Below, in pieces: positions 31,232 through 39,945 of a stretch of DNA of 64,000 bases (position 1 is its first letter; every line of letters begins with the position of its first letter). This DNA comes from Mesodorylaimus sp. YZB2_4 (taxonomy: Eukaryota > Nematoda > Enoplea > Dorylaimida > Dorylaimidae): the NCBI GenBank assembly GCA_030248295.1, contig JASANH010001684.1, forward strand, positions 1-64,000, in the 5' to 3' direction. The position numbers and the translations under genes were made by a program. Below the pieces are notes generated by a model. It searched no databases. It was not told the origin of the DNA and saw nothing but the letters and a program-made list of their open reading frames with translations.

Positions 31232-32527
31232 TTGGAACGAAATTTCACGCCAGAAGCAGTTGCAGTGCCCTGGTTGAGCGCTGCGATGCAAGATGACGAT
31301 GAATCCAATACGGCCAAGATCAATCGAGTCCAGTGCACCACACTTTACATCAACCCAGCCCCTGGCATCGAAAGTGGCGAGGTAGTCGAGGGGTCTCTCG
31401 ACAGTGGTGCCAGAATACAAGCAACTATGGCTATCAATCCAGAATCTGAGCAGTCCATCTCGCCTGTGGTTTTGCATGCTGCATCCACACTGCCGACCGA
31501 TCAGTGGGATGAGTTCAAGGACCAATTCAAAGCGATCGTGCTATCATCGGAACCAGATGCATTGAAAACGATCCTGTCACACGAACTGACCTCCGTTGCA
31601 ACTATTTCCGCTTCCAGCCTAGGAAGCGATGATTATGGTCAGTACGCCCCACGCCCAGTTGACTATCCAGCGATGCAAGACCTATTGCCAATTCGCGATC
31701 AGTTGCGTACAGCTCAGCGTGGACAACCCGCCCTATGGGATATTATTCAAGCATTGTCCGGCATTTTCCCAGAGAATGTCGATGCTCGAACAGCTCTCAG
31801 GCGAATCCTGTACAAGAACAAATTGGCAAGCGACGGTGTCCTCCTGTACCGTTGGCGTGAACGCAAACCAGTTGGAAAATCTCGATGCATAGTAGTACCG
31901 ACGATATATCGCAAATTGATATTTATTGCCCATCACAATTCGCCAGATCAGGTATCTGATCATCCAGGCTCTAATCGGATCATGCAAATTTTGCGCCCTC
32001 TTTATCAATGGGATACGATGGAAATCGATATCCGAAGATGGTGCGCAGCGTGTCTCCCATGCAAACTCAGGAAACCAGATCGAGTCAATCGAACACCCCC
32101 GTTGACCGAAATGCCTGTCCCAGAAGAACGATTTACAGTGTGGGCAGTCGATTCAATGGGTCCTCTCAAAGTTACACGCAAAGGCAATCGCTATCTGGTG
32201 AATTTCATTGATCTTCTGACGAAATACTGCTATCTGATGCTGGTGCCTGACATCCGCGCTCGAACGGTAGCCAAAGTATTCTTGGACAACGTCTATATGA
32301 ACCATCCGCAAGCTCACACGCTACTATCTGACAATTGCCCCGAATATCATAATGTGATGCTTCAACACGTCTGCACAGAACTTGGCATCACGAAGAAATT
32401 CACTACCCCATGGCATCCGCAAGGCAACGGACAAGTCGAACGATTGAATCAGAAAATTGCTGATTGCGTTGCGTTGCCTTGCACATCCGACAAGGAGACG
32501 AAAATTGGGACGAATATATCCCATTAG
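31232..32527 (+). CDS. Retroelement integrase core
   Basis: 431 codons, open upstream to 31,205 in the same frame. A spacer of about 200 residues precedes an H-H-C-C zinc-binding domain (FIAHHNS, SDHPGSNRIM, CAACLPCK). The catalytic core follows with WAVDSMG, LLSDNCPEY and GQVERLN, the D, D and E residues. The homologous reading moves to another frame at about 32,460, just after the catalytic glutamate. Integrase would insert the DNA copy into the host chromosome. Confidence 0.9.
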   Translation: MERNFTPEAVAVPWLSAAMQDDDESNTAKINRVQCTTLYINPAPGIESGEVVEGSLDSGARIQATMAINPESEQSISPVVLHAASTLPTDQWDEFKDQFKAIVLSSEPDALKTILSHELTSVATISASSLGSDDYGQYAPRPVDYPAMQDLLPIRDQLRTAQRGQPALWDIIQALSGIFPENVDARTALRRILYKNKLASDGVLLYRWRERKPVGKSRCIVVPTIYRKLIFIAHHNSPDQVSDHPGSNRIMQILRPLYQWDTMEIDIRRWCAACLPCKLRKPDRVNRTPPLTEMPVPEERFTVWAVDSMGPLKVTRKGNRYLVNFIDLLTKYCYLMLVPDIRARTVAKVFLDNVYMNHPQAHTLLSDNCPEYHNVMLQHVCTELGITKKFTTPWHPQGNGQVERLNQKIADCVALPCTSDKETKIGTNISH

Positions 32528-33936
32528 CACAAGCCGCCATCCGTCAAAGCTATGTCGATACGATCGGCATGTCCCCGTATGAAGCTACGTTTGTGCAGGA
32601 AGTAACGAAAGAAATCGATCAGCTTTTTGGCAGCCAAATCAAACCGAACGCAGCCTCGAAAGGTGCGAAAGAAGCTGCAGCACTACTACAAGAACGAAGA
32701 GAATTGTTAAAAGCCATGCTGGCACGCCTCCGAGAACGCCAGATTAAGTCAAAAGCGAAAATGAAGCGAGAATTCGATCGATATCAAGCTGGCAAATTCA
32801 CCTTTTCCGTTGGCGACTATGTGGTCCGCAGAAATCACGATAAGAACAGATCCAAATCGAGCATGCGATTCAAAGGTCTTTTTCGTATTGTGCGTATTCA
32901 ACAAGGTGCCCCAGTCGCCTACATCGTACCAACGGCCAATGTGACAGAACAACCAAAACCAGTCAATTTCTCCGACTTGGCAATCTACCATCCGGAAGTG
33001 TCAAGCGGTGCGGACAACGACTACGATTTCCTCGATGCCTTGACGTTCAATGACGCGAAAGAGCAAGAAGAACCAACTGTAAATGTACCTGGTATGCCAG
33101 CCTCTCCTGCAGCACTGCCAGAAACGACTCCGGGCCAGCAGGCGACCATTTCGAAGCACGGTGAAAAGGACAGTTCTTCGGTCAGTTCTAGCAACGATTC
33201 TGTGCACACTGCGCCAGAAGCGAAGTTTCTGGTCGAGTCCATGCCATCGACAAACCAACCAAAAGATATCAAAGTAGAGACTGTGCCAGTCTCAATGCCT
33301 ACAGCACACAAGCCCGTAAAACAAGTGGCAAAGTCAACCAAGTCATCTGGAGCATTCAAGAAGCCATCAACCCCTAGTCCTGTCAGACGAAGTGCTCGAA
33401 TCGCAGAAAGAAAACTGCGAACGCAATCTGTCCGCTCACCATCCGGGACCGATTCCGATTCAAGCTATGTCGATGCAGTTAATTCCAAATCCTGTGCATC
33501 ATCTTCAACTACGATGTGGAAAAGGGCCCGGACTGGTCTCCTCACACTAACGGATGCTGAAGCCTCACCTGGACAGGTCATTTGGGCCATTCGCACGAAT
33601 CTCAGGACACCATGGCCAGCCTCGATCTTGCCCGACAACGACGCCGCCGTTGAATTGATGCGCCAACGTGATCCGAAGAACCTCGATGGCAATCGGCGGC
33701 CAGTACGGTATTTCATGCATTCTCAACCGGCAACTTGCGAAATGGTCCCTAAAAAGGATATCTATGATTTGGAACGGTATTTCTCGATTTTCGCGAAAGG
33801 TCGCGCTCTGATCCGCACGACAGTTGCGATGGCCAGCGAGGAACTCAAGCGACAAAAATCGTTGCAATCAGCCGACCCAAATTTGGAATCGTCCGCCTGC
33901 TCAACTCAAACGGACGATGTAGCTTCATCAGCGTAA
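32464..33936 (+). CDS. Retroelement integrase C-terminus with long tail
   Basis: 490 codons overlapping the previous frame. It continues the integrase (EYIPLAQAAIRQSYVDTIGM, SPYEATF) and holds a GPY/F-like DNA-binding segment near residues 115-150 (VGDYVVRRN, MRFKGLFRIVRIQ). About 300 further residues, Ser/Pro/Lys-rich and then more structured (TDAEASPGQVIWAIRTN, DPKNLDGNRRPVRYFMH), match nothing I recognise. The long tail may be specific to this element family. Confidence 0.82.
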   Translation: MRCVALHIRQGDENWDEYIPLAQAAIRQSYVDTIGMSPYEATFVQEVTKEIDQLFGSQIKPNAASKGAKEAAALLQERRELLKAMLARLRERQIKSKAKMKREFDRYQAGKFTFSVGDYVVRRNHDKNRSKSSMRFKGLFRIVRIQQGAPVAYIVPTANVTEQPKPVNFSDLAIYHPEVSSGADNDYDFLDALTFNDAKEQEEPTVNVPGMPASPAALPETTPGQQATISKHGEKDSSSVSSSNDSVHTAPEAKFLVESMPSTNQPKDIKVETVPVSMPTAHKPVKQVAKSTKSSGAFKKPSTPSPVRRSARIAERKLRTQSVRSPSGTDSDSSYVDAVNSKSCASSSTTMWKRARTGLLTLTDAEASPGQVIWAIRTNLRTPWPASILPDNDAAVELMRQRDPKNLDGNRRPVRYFMHSQPATCEMVPKKDIYDLERYFSIFAKGRALIRTTVAMASEELKRQKSLQSADPNLESSACSTQTDDVASSA

Positions 33937-35169
33937 CCAATTCGGTACCACGTAAGTGGCTTTTTAGGAGCTGCGCTCCAAATGTACAGTTTTCGTCCCA
34001 ATTATTCACTAACCCTCTTCCTCCCACATCCCCTACCCTTATCCCCCCTCCTTTAGAATTCAATTCCCCAACACATCCGCCATAGCTCTACATTCTCAAC
34101 AACATTTGCCCACCAGCCAAAAGAAAAACTCTCCTCCCCCTTCCCCATCCAGTCATCCCAATTCCCCGAATATTCCCATCAATTCCTTCCTAGCCAACAT
34201 CCCACCCCTGCCTTCCCTTCCCTTCAGATATTCCTTTCCAACCTTTCTATTGCCCGTTCGCCGATACTGCATACATCAACACTTCATGCCGAAATCTGCC
34301 AGTACGTCCATTACCCCCTACCCCTCTACCTTCCTATCAGCCCATTGCCAGCCTCTCCTCCTACTTGTCCCATCCTTTTCCTAGCCAACGTGATCTAGAC
34401 CCCAGGTGATCCAGTCGACCATCTCGCTGCGCAGTCCGTGGCCAGGACTAGCCGGCATCTTATCAACATCATCGCGAGCCGACAACGCTGGCCTGTCTAC
34501 GTCTTTGTCTAACCTAACCCCCCTTTTGCCTATATTCACTATGCCCCTTCCAACTCTGCCATGCAGCGACGGCCTATCATTGCGCCATCAGCCTGCCTTT
34601 CCTACTAAGCCATCTCGCCAACCCTACATTACCTTTATTTCGGCCGTCACTTCTACGCCACTTGAGCATGCGGTCGTGTTCTTGTTTGTGGGAGCTCCCC
34701 TTAGCTAATCTGTATGTGTTACCAACCAATTTTACTTTGCAAGTTTATCCCCTCCATTTCTCACATAAATTTCCTTTGCGGGCTGAACTTAGCATCAAAA
34801 TTATGCCCCCCCCTTTGCTGCGATTAGCTGATCATTTTCTTTGGTGAACGTACGATGATAACCCGCCTCCTTCGCTCTACCCGTCTTTTACAATCTCTAC
34901 TGGCTTTACAATTTTCGCGCCGAACTCTATTGCGCAATAGGCGTCCTGCAATCTCTTTATCTCTTTCTAACAAATTTCGAATCTATATCTACCTCCCACT
35001 CCCTATCCTCTCTTTACGCCCGTTCACCTTTGTTGGTCAATACGTGATTTTACTCGCGATCGTGATGGTCCTGTGCGTTATTTCACTTTACTTCCTATTG
35101 CAGCCATAAGTTTTCGAATTTTCGGATAATTCTCATTTTTGACGAACCTTTTTTTGACAATTCTCGATC
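33937..35169 (+). other. Pyrimidine-rich spacer between pol and the third ORF
   Basis: C/T-rich over much of 34,000-34,400. A small plus frame at 34,855-35,109 ends in a clear membrane segment (YVILLAIVMVLCVISLYFLL) about 60 bp before the third ORF. Whether it is translated is unknown. Confidence 0.5.
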
Positions 35170-35811
35170 ATGCCTGGTCGAGGACGAGGACATCGACCAA
35201 ACAAAGACGAAAAATCGACTAGGCCACCTGCGGTGCGTCGATCGGATTCCGATTCTGACAATGATCGACCGAATCGCCCAGGTGCCAGCCAGCGACAAGC
35301 AATTTCGCAGCCAGGTCATGAACGTCGACGTGACACCCCCCATCATCGGTCACCATCGAGGCGCCCACTACCAACCAAACGTAAATCGGCAGCCTTGAGT
35401 CCAACCCGACCAGCCGACGACTCGGATTCAAGACCAAGTCGCCAACGTCGAACGGACTCGAGCCCTCGCCGTCAGCATGCAGCTCCTACACCAGCTGCCG
35501 TGTCCAAGGTGTGCGAACAATCGAAGGAGGATTTTGAGAAGAAATTGCGTGAAATTTTTGGGAAATTTGTTCGGAATACACAACCAGCTGATTTTGGTGA
35601 TCGTGCCCTGCGAGAACGATTATTGGACAAATATCTAAAGCCAATGCTTGGCACATCCCCTGATCAGCGGTTCGATACAATCGATAAAGCCCATACGTTT
35701 ACTACAATCCCTGCAGCTGCAGCGGCAGCTCGGCAATGGTGGGACCGTCAGCGAAATCGATCGAGCGTGAGTCTGGAAATTCCCCCATTAAAGTTGGATG
35801 AAACTAACTGA
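35170..35811 (+). CDS. Retroelement third ORF, part 1: basic Ser/Arg-rich N-terminus
   Basis: 213 codons from ATG 35,170. The first 115 residues are Arg/Ser/Pro-rich with SR- and RR-type clusters and would suit nuclear localisation or nucleic-acid binding. A more helical part follows (FEKKLREIFGKFVR, DRALRERLLDKYLKPML). It ends at TGA 35,809, but the same frame stays open beyond it for 695 further codons. The part is therefore probably the start of one long ORF with a stop in it. I do not recognise a family. Confidence 0.65.
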   Translation: MPGRGRGHRPNKDEKSTRPPAVRRSDSDSDNDRPNRPGASQRQAISQPGHERRRDTPHHRSPSRRPLPTKRKSAALSPTRPADDSDSRPSRQRRTDSSPRRQHAAPTPAAVSKVCEQSKEDFEKKLREIFGKFVRNTQPADFGDRALRERLLDKYLKPMLGTSPDQRFDTIDKAHTFTTIPAAAAAARQWWDRQRNRSSVSLEIPPLKLDETN

Positions 35812-35832
35812 AGCCTGGATCAAACCGAAGCT

Positions 35833-37920
35833 ATGGACACGAGCGCACCAGGACCACCGATACTGGCCAGTTCTGATACGCTGGTCATTCCGCCGAAAAC
35901 CGATACCGTGCCAGTTCCGGTTTTGCCAATCACGGTGCCAACCGAGCAACAAGAGAATGACCTTCGGCGAGCGGAACAAGAAAGCGTTACCCGTGTGATG
36001 CAAGATGCCTATGTCGCTAACCGCCGCGCCCCTCAGGTGTTCGAGCTGGAACACCGAAGGGTATTGGAAGAACGGATCGAGGAAGCGATCGAAAATTACA
36101 AAGATGCTCAATCATCGTTCGGTCGATCTCGAATTACCAAAGACGAATTTAAGGATATTCAACGTCGCGCCGAAGTTGCACTTTACATCCGCAAGAATAT
36201 GGCCACATTCGATGGTTGGTCCAAGTCGCACGTGTTGTGGTTATTGCACTATTTGAACGCGTGCACCCATTCGAATTTGCATCCCGGACAAACAATCAAT
36301 TTGGTAATCAATAATGGGATCTCGTCCAATTCAGCCGATGATCCTCGATGGACGATGGTTGTCCAGGACTTTTTGTCAACATCTCGTGGTATTATATCAT
36401 TTTATTTGGAATGCGCAGATTTTCACGTGCCATACCGTCACTGGTCAAGATCTAATCCAGGGCAAACCTTATGGTCAATCCCCGCATTTTCCTCTGTTAT
36501 CGATATTTTGGAAAACCGACATTACGCTCATATTCACGAGGTCCTGAGGCGGTGCCTGCCTACTGACCAGATCCTGGGTGAACAGCGTGCCCGCTATTCA
36601 GCATGCGCCGGCCCATTCACTCGACTGATCATGATGTGCAACGCCGAAGGCCGATTTTTGATAATCGATATCCTGAAATTGGGCGGAATTCTAAAACCGG
36701 TACGTGATTTACTGCTTAACAAAGAAATCATCAAATTGGTATTTCGAGGAGTCAGCAACGAATTGCGTGCTCTGTCGTATACGATGGCGGTCATGACCCC
36801 TGATCGCGGTGATCAGTGGGGATTCTTCGATATTTCACTCGCGGAAAATTATTATCCAAGGCTAGAACGATCAAGTGCGATGCATCAAGATTGGGTGCGT
36901 CCGCCATTTGAATCGACTTCTTTTCCCCTGCCCGTATCCTTATTGGAAGCAGTATACTGGCGGTGCTATGACTCCCTACCTGTCGGACGAGGAACAGGGA
37001 CCCTGAAAGCAATTGCGAATTTATTCGCGTTGCAATATCGTCACCACGGCAGCGACTACAGCCCTAGCTGGTTTTTCGAATATGGTCGTGCCGACCAGGC
37101 GATCCCATTCTCGTTGGAACGTGAATATTGGGACTATATTCTGTACGATGGCTCGCTTCCAATGTACCTCTTCTTGGGCTCATATATTTTGAATCCCTCA
37201 TTGATCGACGCACGGGCACCACCTCAATTGCTCCGTGACTCTGCCGGGTTTCGTCAACAATTCTGCCAGTTCTTTCGTGATCCATTACTGATACCGACGT
37301 ATGATCAGATTCCCCACGGTTACCAATATGGTGCAGCTTTCGGATGCACTCGCTGTTTGATGCCAAAATGTGCGATCACTCAATTGGTTCGTGACGATCA
37401 ACGAGAGAAAGAACTGATCACTTCATTTGAACAGCAGCTGGGTGATCGGTTGCCTAAAGGACCACCTCAAGGATGGTATACGGTAGGTCGGCCTACTACA
37501 GCCGCCTCGGATCGAACTGTGCAGCATGCTGCTGTGTCATTGACTGTATCAACCTGCCCTCTGAGTCCATCCTTCGAACGGAGATTGAATGATATTTTGT
37601 TAGAAAGCGATGACGAATTCGATGCAATGGTCATCGATGACCCGGAAGATTATTTTGAAAGCGACCTATTCCACGCAGTCCCGATTCTTGGTGTCGCTCA
37701 ATCATCAGAGCGCAGGGAACCGCATATTGACCGTCAATATTGGGACAACCCCGATCCTGACTTTCTCAGCTGCAATGTGTACGAGCATCCGATATTCCTC
37801 GAGATATTTCACAAATATCCAGACAATGCGATTCAGGCCGTTTATGAACATTTGCGAGCAAAATTTTACAACGCCGAAACCATCTCGTTTCACGGTGCTG
37901 CGCGCTCGCTTATTCGCTGA
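35833..37920 (+). CDS. Retroelement third ORF, part 2: RNase D/WRN-like exonuclease-type segment
   Basis: 695 codons. Residues about 187-450 follow the layout of DEDDy 3'-5' exonucleases: a first strand IISFYLEC, a strand FLIIDILKLGG (275-285), KLVFRGVSNELRAL (301-314), FFDISLAENYY (331-341), a TLKAIANLFAL...W...PFSL helix region (390-427) and YILYDGSLPMYLFLG (435-449), which fits the Y-x3-D motif. In the usual family the first motif is D-x-E and the second H-x4-D. Here they read Y-x-E and R-x4-E, so activity is doubtful. The assignment rests on pattern reading only. The rest is unknown, with an acidic stretch near 590-612. The frame continues past TGA 37,918. Confidence 0.55.
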   Translation: MDTSAPGPPILASSDTLVIPPKTDTVPVPVLPITVPTEQQENDLRRAEQESVTRVMQDAYVANRRAPQVFELEHRRVLEERIEEAIENYKDAQSSFGRSRITKDEFKDIQRRAEVALYIRKNMATFDGWSKSHVLWLLHYLNACTHSNLHPGQTINLVINNGISSNSADDPRWTMVVQDFLSTSRGIISFYLECADFHVPYRHWSRSNPGQTLWSIPAFSSVIDILENRHYAHIHEVLRRCLPTDQILGEQRARYSACAGPFTRLIMMCNAEGRFLIIDILKLGGILKPVRDLLLNKEIIKLVFRGVSNELRALSYTMAVMTPDRGDQWGFFDISLAENYYPRLERSSAMHQDWVRPPFESTSFPLPVSLLEAVYWRCYDSLPVGRGTGTLKAIANLFALQYRHHGSDYSPSWFFEYGRADQAIPFSLEREYWDYILYDGSLPMYLFLGSYILNPSLIDARAPPQLLRDSAGFRQQFCQFFRDPLLIPTYDQIPHGYQYGAAFGCTRCLMPKCAITQLVRDDQREKELITSFEQQLGDRLPKGPPQGWYTVGRPTTAASDRTVQHAAVSLTVSTCPLSPSFERRLNDILLESDDEFDAMVIDDPEDYFESDLFHAVPILGVAQSSERREPHIDRQYWDNPDPDFLSCNVYEHPIFLEIFHKYPDNAIQAVYEHLRAKFYNAETISFHGAARSLIR

Positions 37921-37959
37921 GACTTAGGGCCGTCGCATGAGGATCGAATTGCCAATCGA

Positions 37960-39945
37960 ATGTTGTCTATTTTGCAGGATGGTTATGACCCTCGAGATGG
38001 CGAAATTTATCACCCAGCCCATCCCTTGCCATGGCCAGCGACGGGCCACGAGATCCGTCGTATGTGCGATCTACGAAGTGTGCCTATTAGTCGGATTCCG
38101 CCAGTTCCTAAAAATTGCGAAGATGCCAATTCAACGGCGGCATACAAACAATTTCGATGGTTTTTGCATCAAGAATTCACGTCCTGGCGGGCAACATTTC
38201 CGAAAAGACCAACCCTGGCCCAATATTGCGCAGAGATGCAAGTCCAGTTGAACGCGCTTATTCGTGACTGTCGAGAACGACGCCTAGCCAGTCAGTATCC
38301 GACATTAAATTCTTTGGATCGGGAATGGACATTCTTCCTGTCAGCTTTTCGTACGATCCAACTGGACTATCGCAACCCGTTAGATCCCGCTGCGCGGAAC
38401 CGAGCAACAGCCTCCCATGTTAACGCTTTGCTCCATGGGACGGGTGCACAAACGCAAGATATATCGATCTTATTGACGCGAGCCGAAGCCGCATTGCATT
38501 TGGTTCGCGAAGGAATGGTTTTTGCTGCGAACTACCCCCAGCTAAATCTCGCTGCGTTACAGGAGAAACACTTCAAGATCATTCATCGAATAACTACGCT
38601 CAAGGCGGCGGTCGCTGCCCAACAGAACGAACAGGCTGGCCCAAGTGAACATCGGCAGCCAGTGCCAGCTATTCCGAGCCAATACGTGACGACGCCAGCA
38701 GCTCCGGTTCAATCAGTCGCTGTGCCAGCTAGTACAGCACCTACCATCACCCCGGAGCCCCACCCAGTGGTGCAAGCCCAACCACAACCACGCGAATGGG
38801 ACGACATATATCGAGCTCAGGAAGTTCGTGGTCCAGTCAACTGGGAAATGCGACCAATCAATCTGGACGTTGCAGCCGAAGTAGGAATCGAATATTTGCG
38901 CCCGGAGTGGGTTATCGTGCCCACTACAGCAACCAACACGCCGCAAGCTCGTCGATTGGCTTGGCAGTTGCGCATGTTACCACTAGAGCTTGCTCCACGC
39001 CTGCTCTCCCCGGACAGTCACTACGCTTTGAATGTGATCACTGATCGTGAGCAATTTGCCGATTTCATTCAGAATATTATCGCGGAGCCCGAACCGTTTT
39101 ATACACCCCCGAATGCGGCAATTACCGATGCTATTGCAAATATTACCAGTACCAGCCGAGATGCGTGGCGCTACGGCTGGGAGCGAGAATCAGATCGAGC
39201 AGACGGTGCTGCGCGGGAACAGCGTGAAGCGCAGGCGCGGCGGTTGCGTCAAGAGCGGGAAATCGAACTGGCGAATCGACAACAGTCTTCCGCATTCATG
39301 CGATTGGGACCTCAACAGCCTCGTGGTCAAGCAGAACCAGTATTTGCACCGCGAATGGTTCGTGCCCATCTCCCAGAGGGCGATGCTCGCCACGTGCTGG
39401 GACAATCTCAATCTGCTCCACCTGTGTCGACTCCCAGTCAACAACGACCCTCAAACGTGCGAATGACAGTTTTTCCAATTGCCTGGCAGGGCCCACGACA
39501 TGGCCGTTTGCCCCACGACATGGCCGTTTGCCCCAAACATGGCCGTTTGCCCCTGAACGTGGACGAAGCTTATGCGATCGCTGCCTGCAATGCCGATAAA
39601 CGAAAATTTCTTTCCGATTATATCCACCTTATTCAGACCCCGGGGTGGTCCTGGTCTGATCTGGATCCAATTATGCGTCTCGCGTGGATCATGTATGCGG
39701 GTTGCACCCCATCCGCTACTGCCAACTTTAATGATCCCGAGACGGACGACGATCTCCTATGGAATGTGGGTGTGGGACGTGACGATCAACCGTCCTCAAC
39801 GACGACCAATCTCCCTTCATCGTCTGCCGATCGTGAACAGCAGCGTGGCGGGACCAGCGACTCGTCCCCCGATTCCGTTCAATCCACGATTATGACACCT
39901 CCGACTTTGACCGACGAGGATAGTTCGCCTCGCGGCCTGGAATAG
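37960..39945 (+). CDS. Retroelement third ORF, part 3, unknown function
   Basis: 661 codons in the same frame as the preceding two parts. Helical N-terminal half (EFTSWRATFPKRPTLAQY, RAEAALHLVREGMVFAA), a Pro/Ala/Gln-rich linker (residues about 225-275), an Arg/Glu-rich coiled coil near 400-445 (EREAQARRLRQEREIEL-type) and an acidic Ser-rich tail. A three-copy 17-21-bp tandem repeat at 39,497-39,553 encodes HGRLP-type units. I recognise no family. Position after pol is where env-like ORFs occur in other elements, but there is no signal peptide or membrane anchor. Confidence 0.6.
   Translation: MLSILQDGYDPRDGEIYHPAHPLPWPATGHEIRRMCDLRSVPISRIPPVPKNCEDANSTAAYKQFRWFLHQEFTSWRATFPKRPTLAQYCAEMQVQLNALIRDCRERRLASQYPTLNSLDREWTFFLSAFRTIQLDYRNPLDPAARNRATASHVNALLHGTGAQTQDISILLTRAEAALHLVREGMVFAANYPQLNLAALQEKHFKIIHRITTLKAAVAAQQNEQAGPSEHRQPVPAIPSQYVTTPAAPVQSVAVPASTAPTITPEPHPVVQAQPQPREWDDIYRAQEVRGPVNWEMRPINLDVAAEVGIEYLRPEWVIVPTTATNTPQARRLAWQLRMLPLELAPRLLSPDSHYALNVITDREQFADFIQNIIAEPEPFYTPPNAAITDAIANITSTSRDAWRYGWERESDRADGAAREQREAQARRLRQEREIELANRQQSSAFMRLGPQQPRGQAEPVFAPRMVRAHLPEGDARHVLGQSQSAPPVSTPSQQRPSNVRMTVFPIAWQGPRHGRLPHDMAVCPKHGRLPLNVDEAYAIAACNADKRKFLSDYIHLIQTPGWSWSDLDPIMRLAWIMYAGCTPSATANFNDPETDDDLLWNVGVGRDDQPSSTTTNLPSSSADREQQRGGTSDSSPDSVQSTIMTPPTLTDEDSSPRGLE
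39497..39553 (+). repeat. Short tandem repeat inside the third ORF
   Basis: Three copies of acatggccgtttgcccc, two of them extended by cacg at the 5' side. In frame with the ORF. Confidence 0.9.

Noticed and set aside
34106-34708. Ser/Pro-rich plus frames in the spacer after pol
   Set aside because: Explained by the C/T-rich composition; no conserved motif.
39496-39553. CRISPR-like or satellite array at the short tandem repeat
   Set aside because: Only three 17-21-bp units, in frame within an ORF; too short for either.
35833-39945. Retroviral env gene in the third ORF
   Set aside because: No signal peptide, no transmembrane anchor, no cleavage-site or fusion-peptide-like layout; the visible similarity is to exonuclease-type folds.
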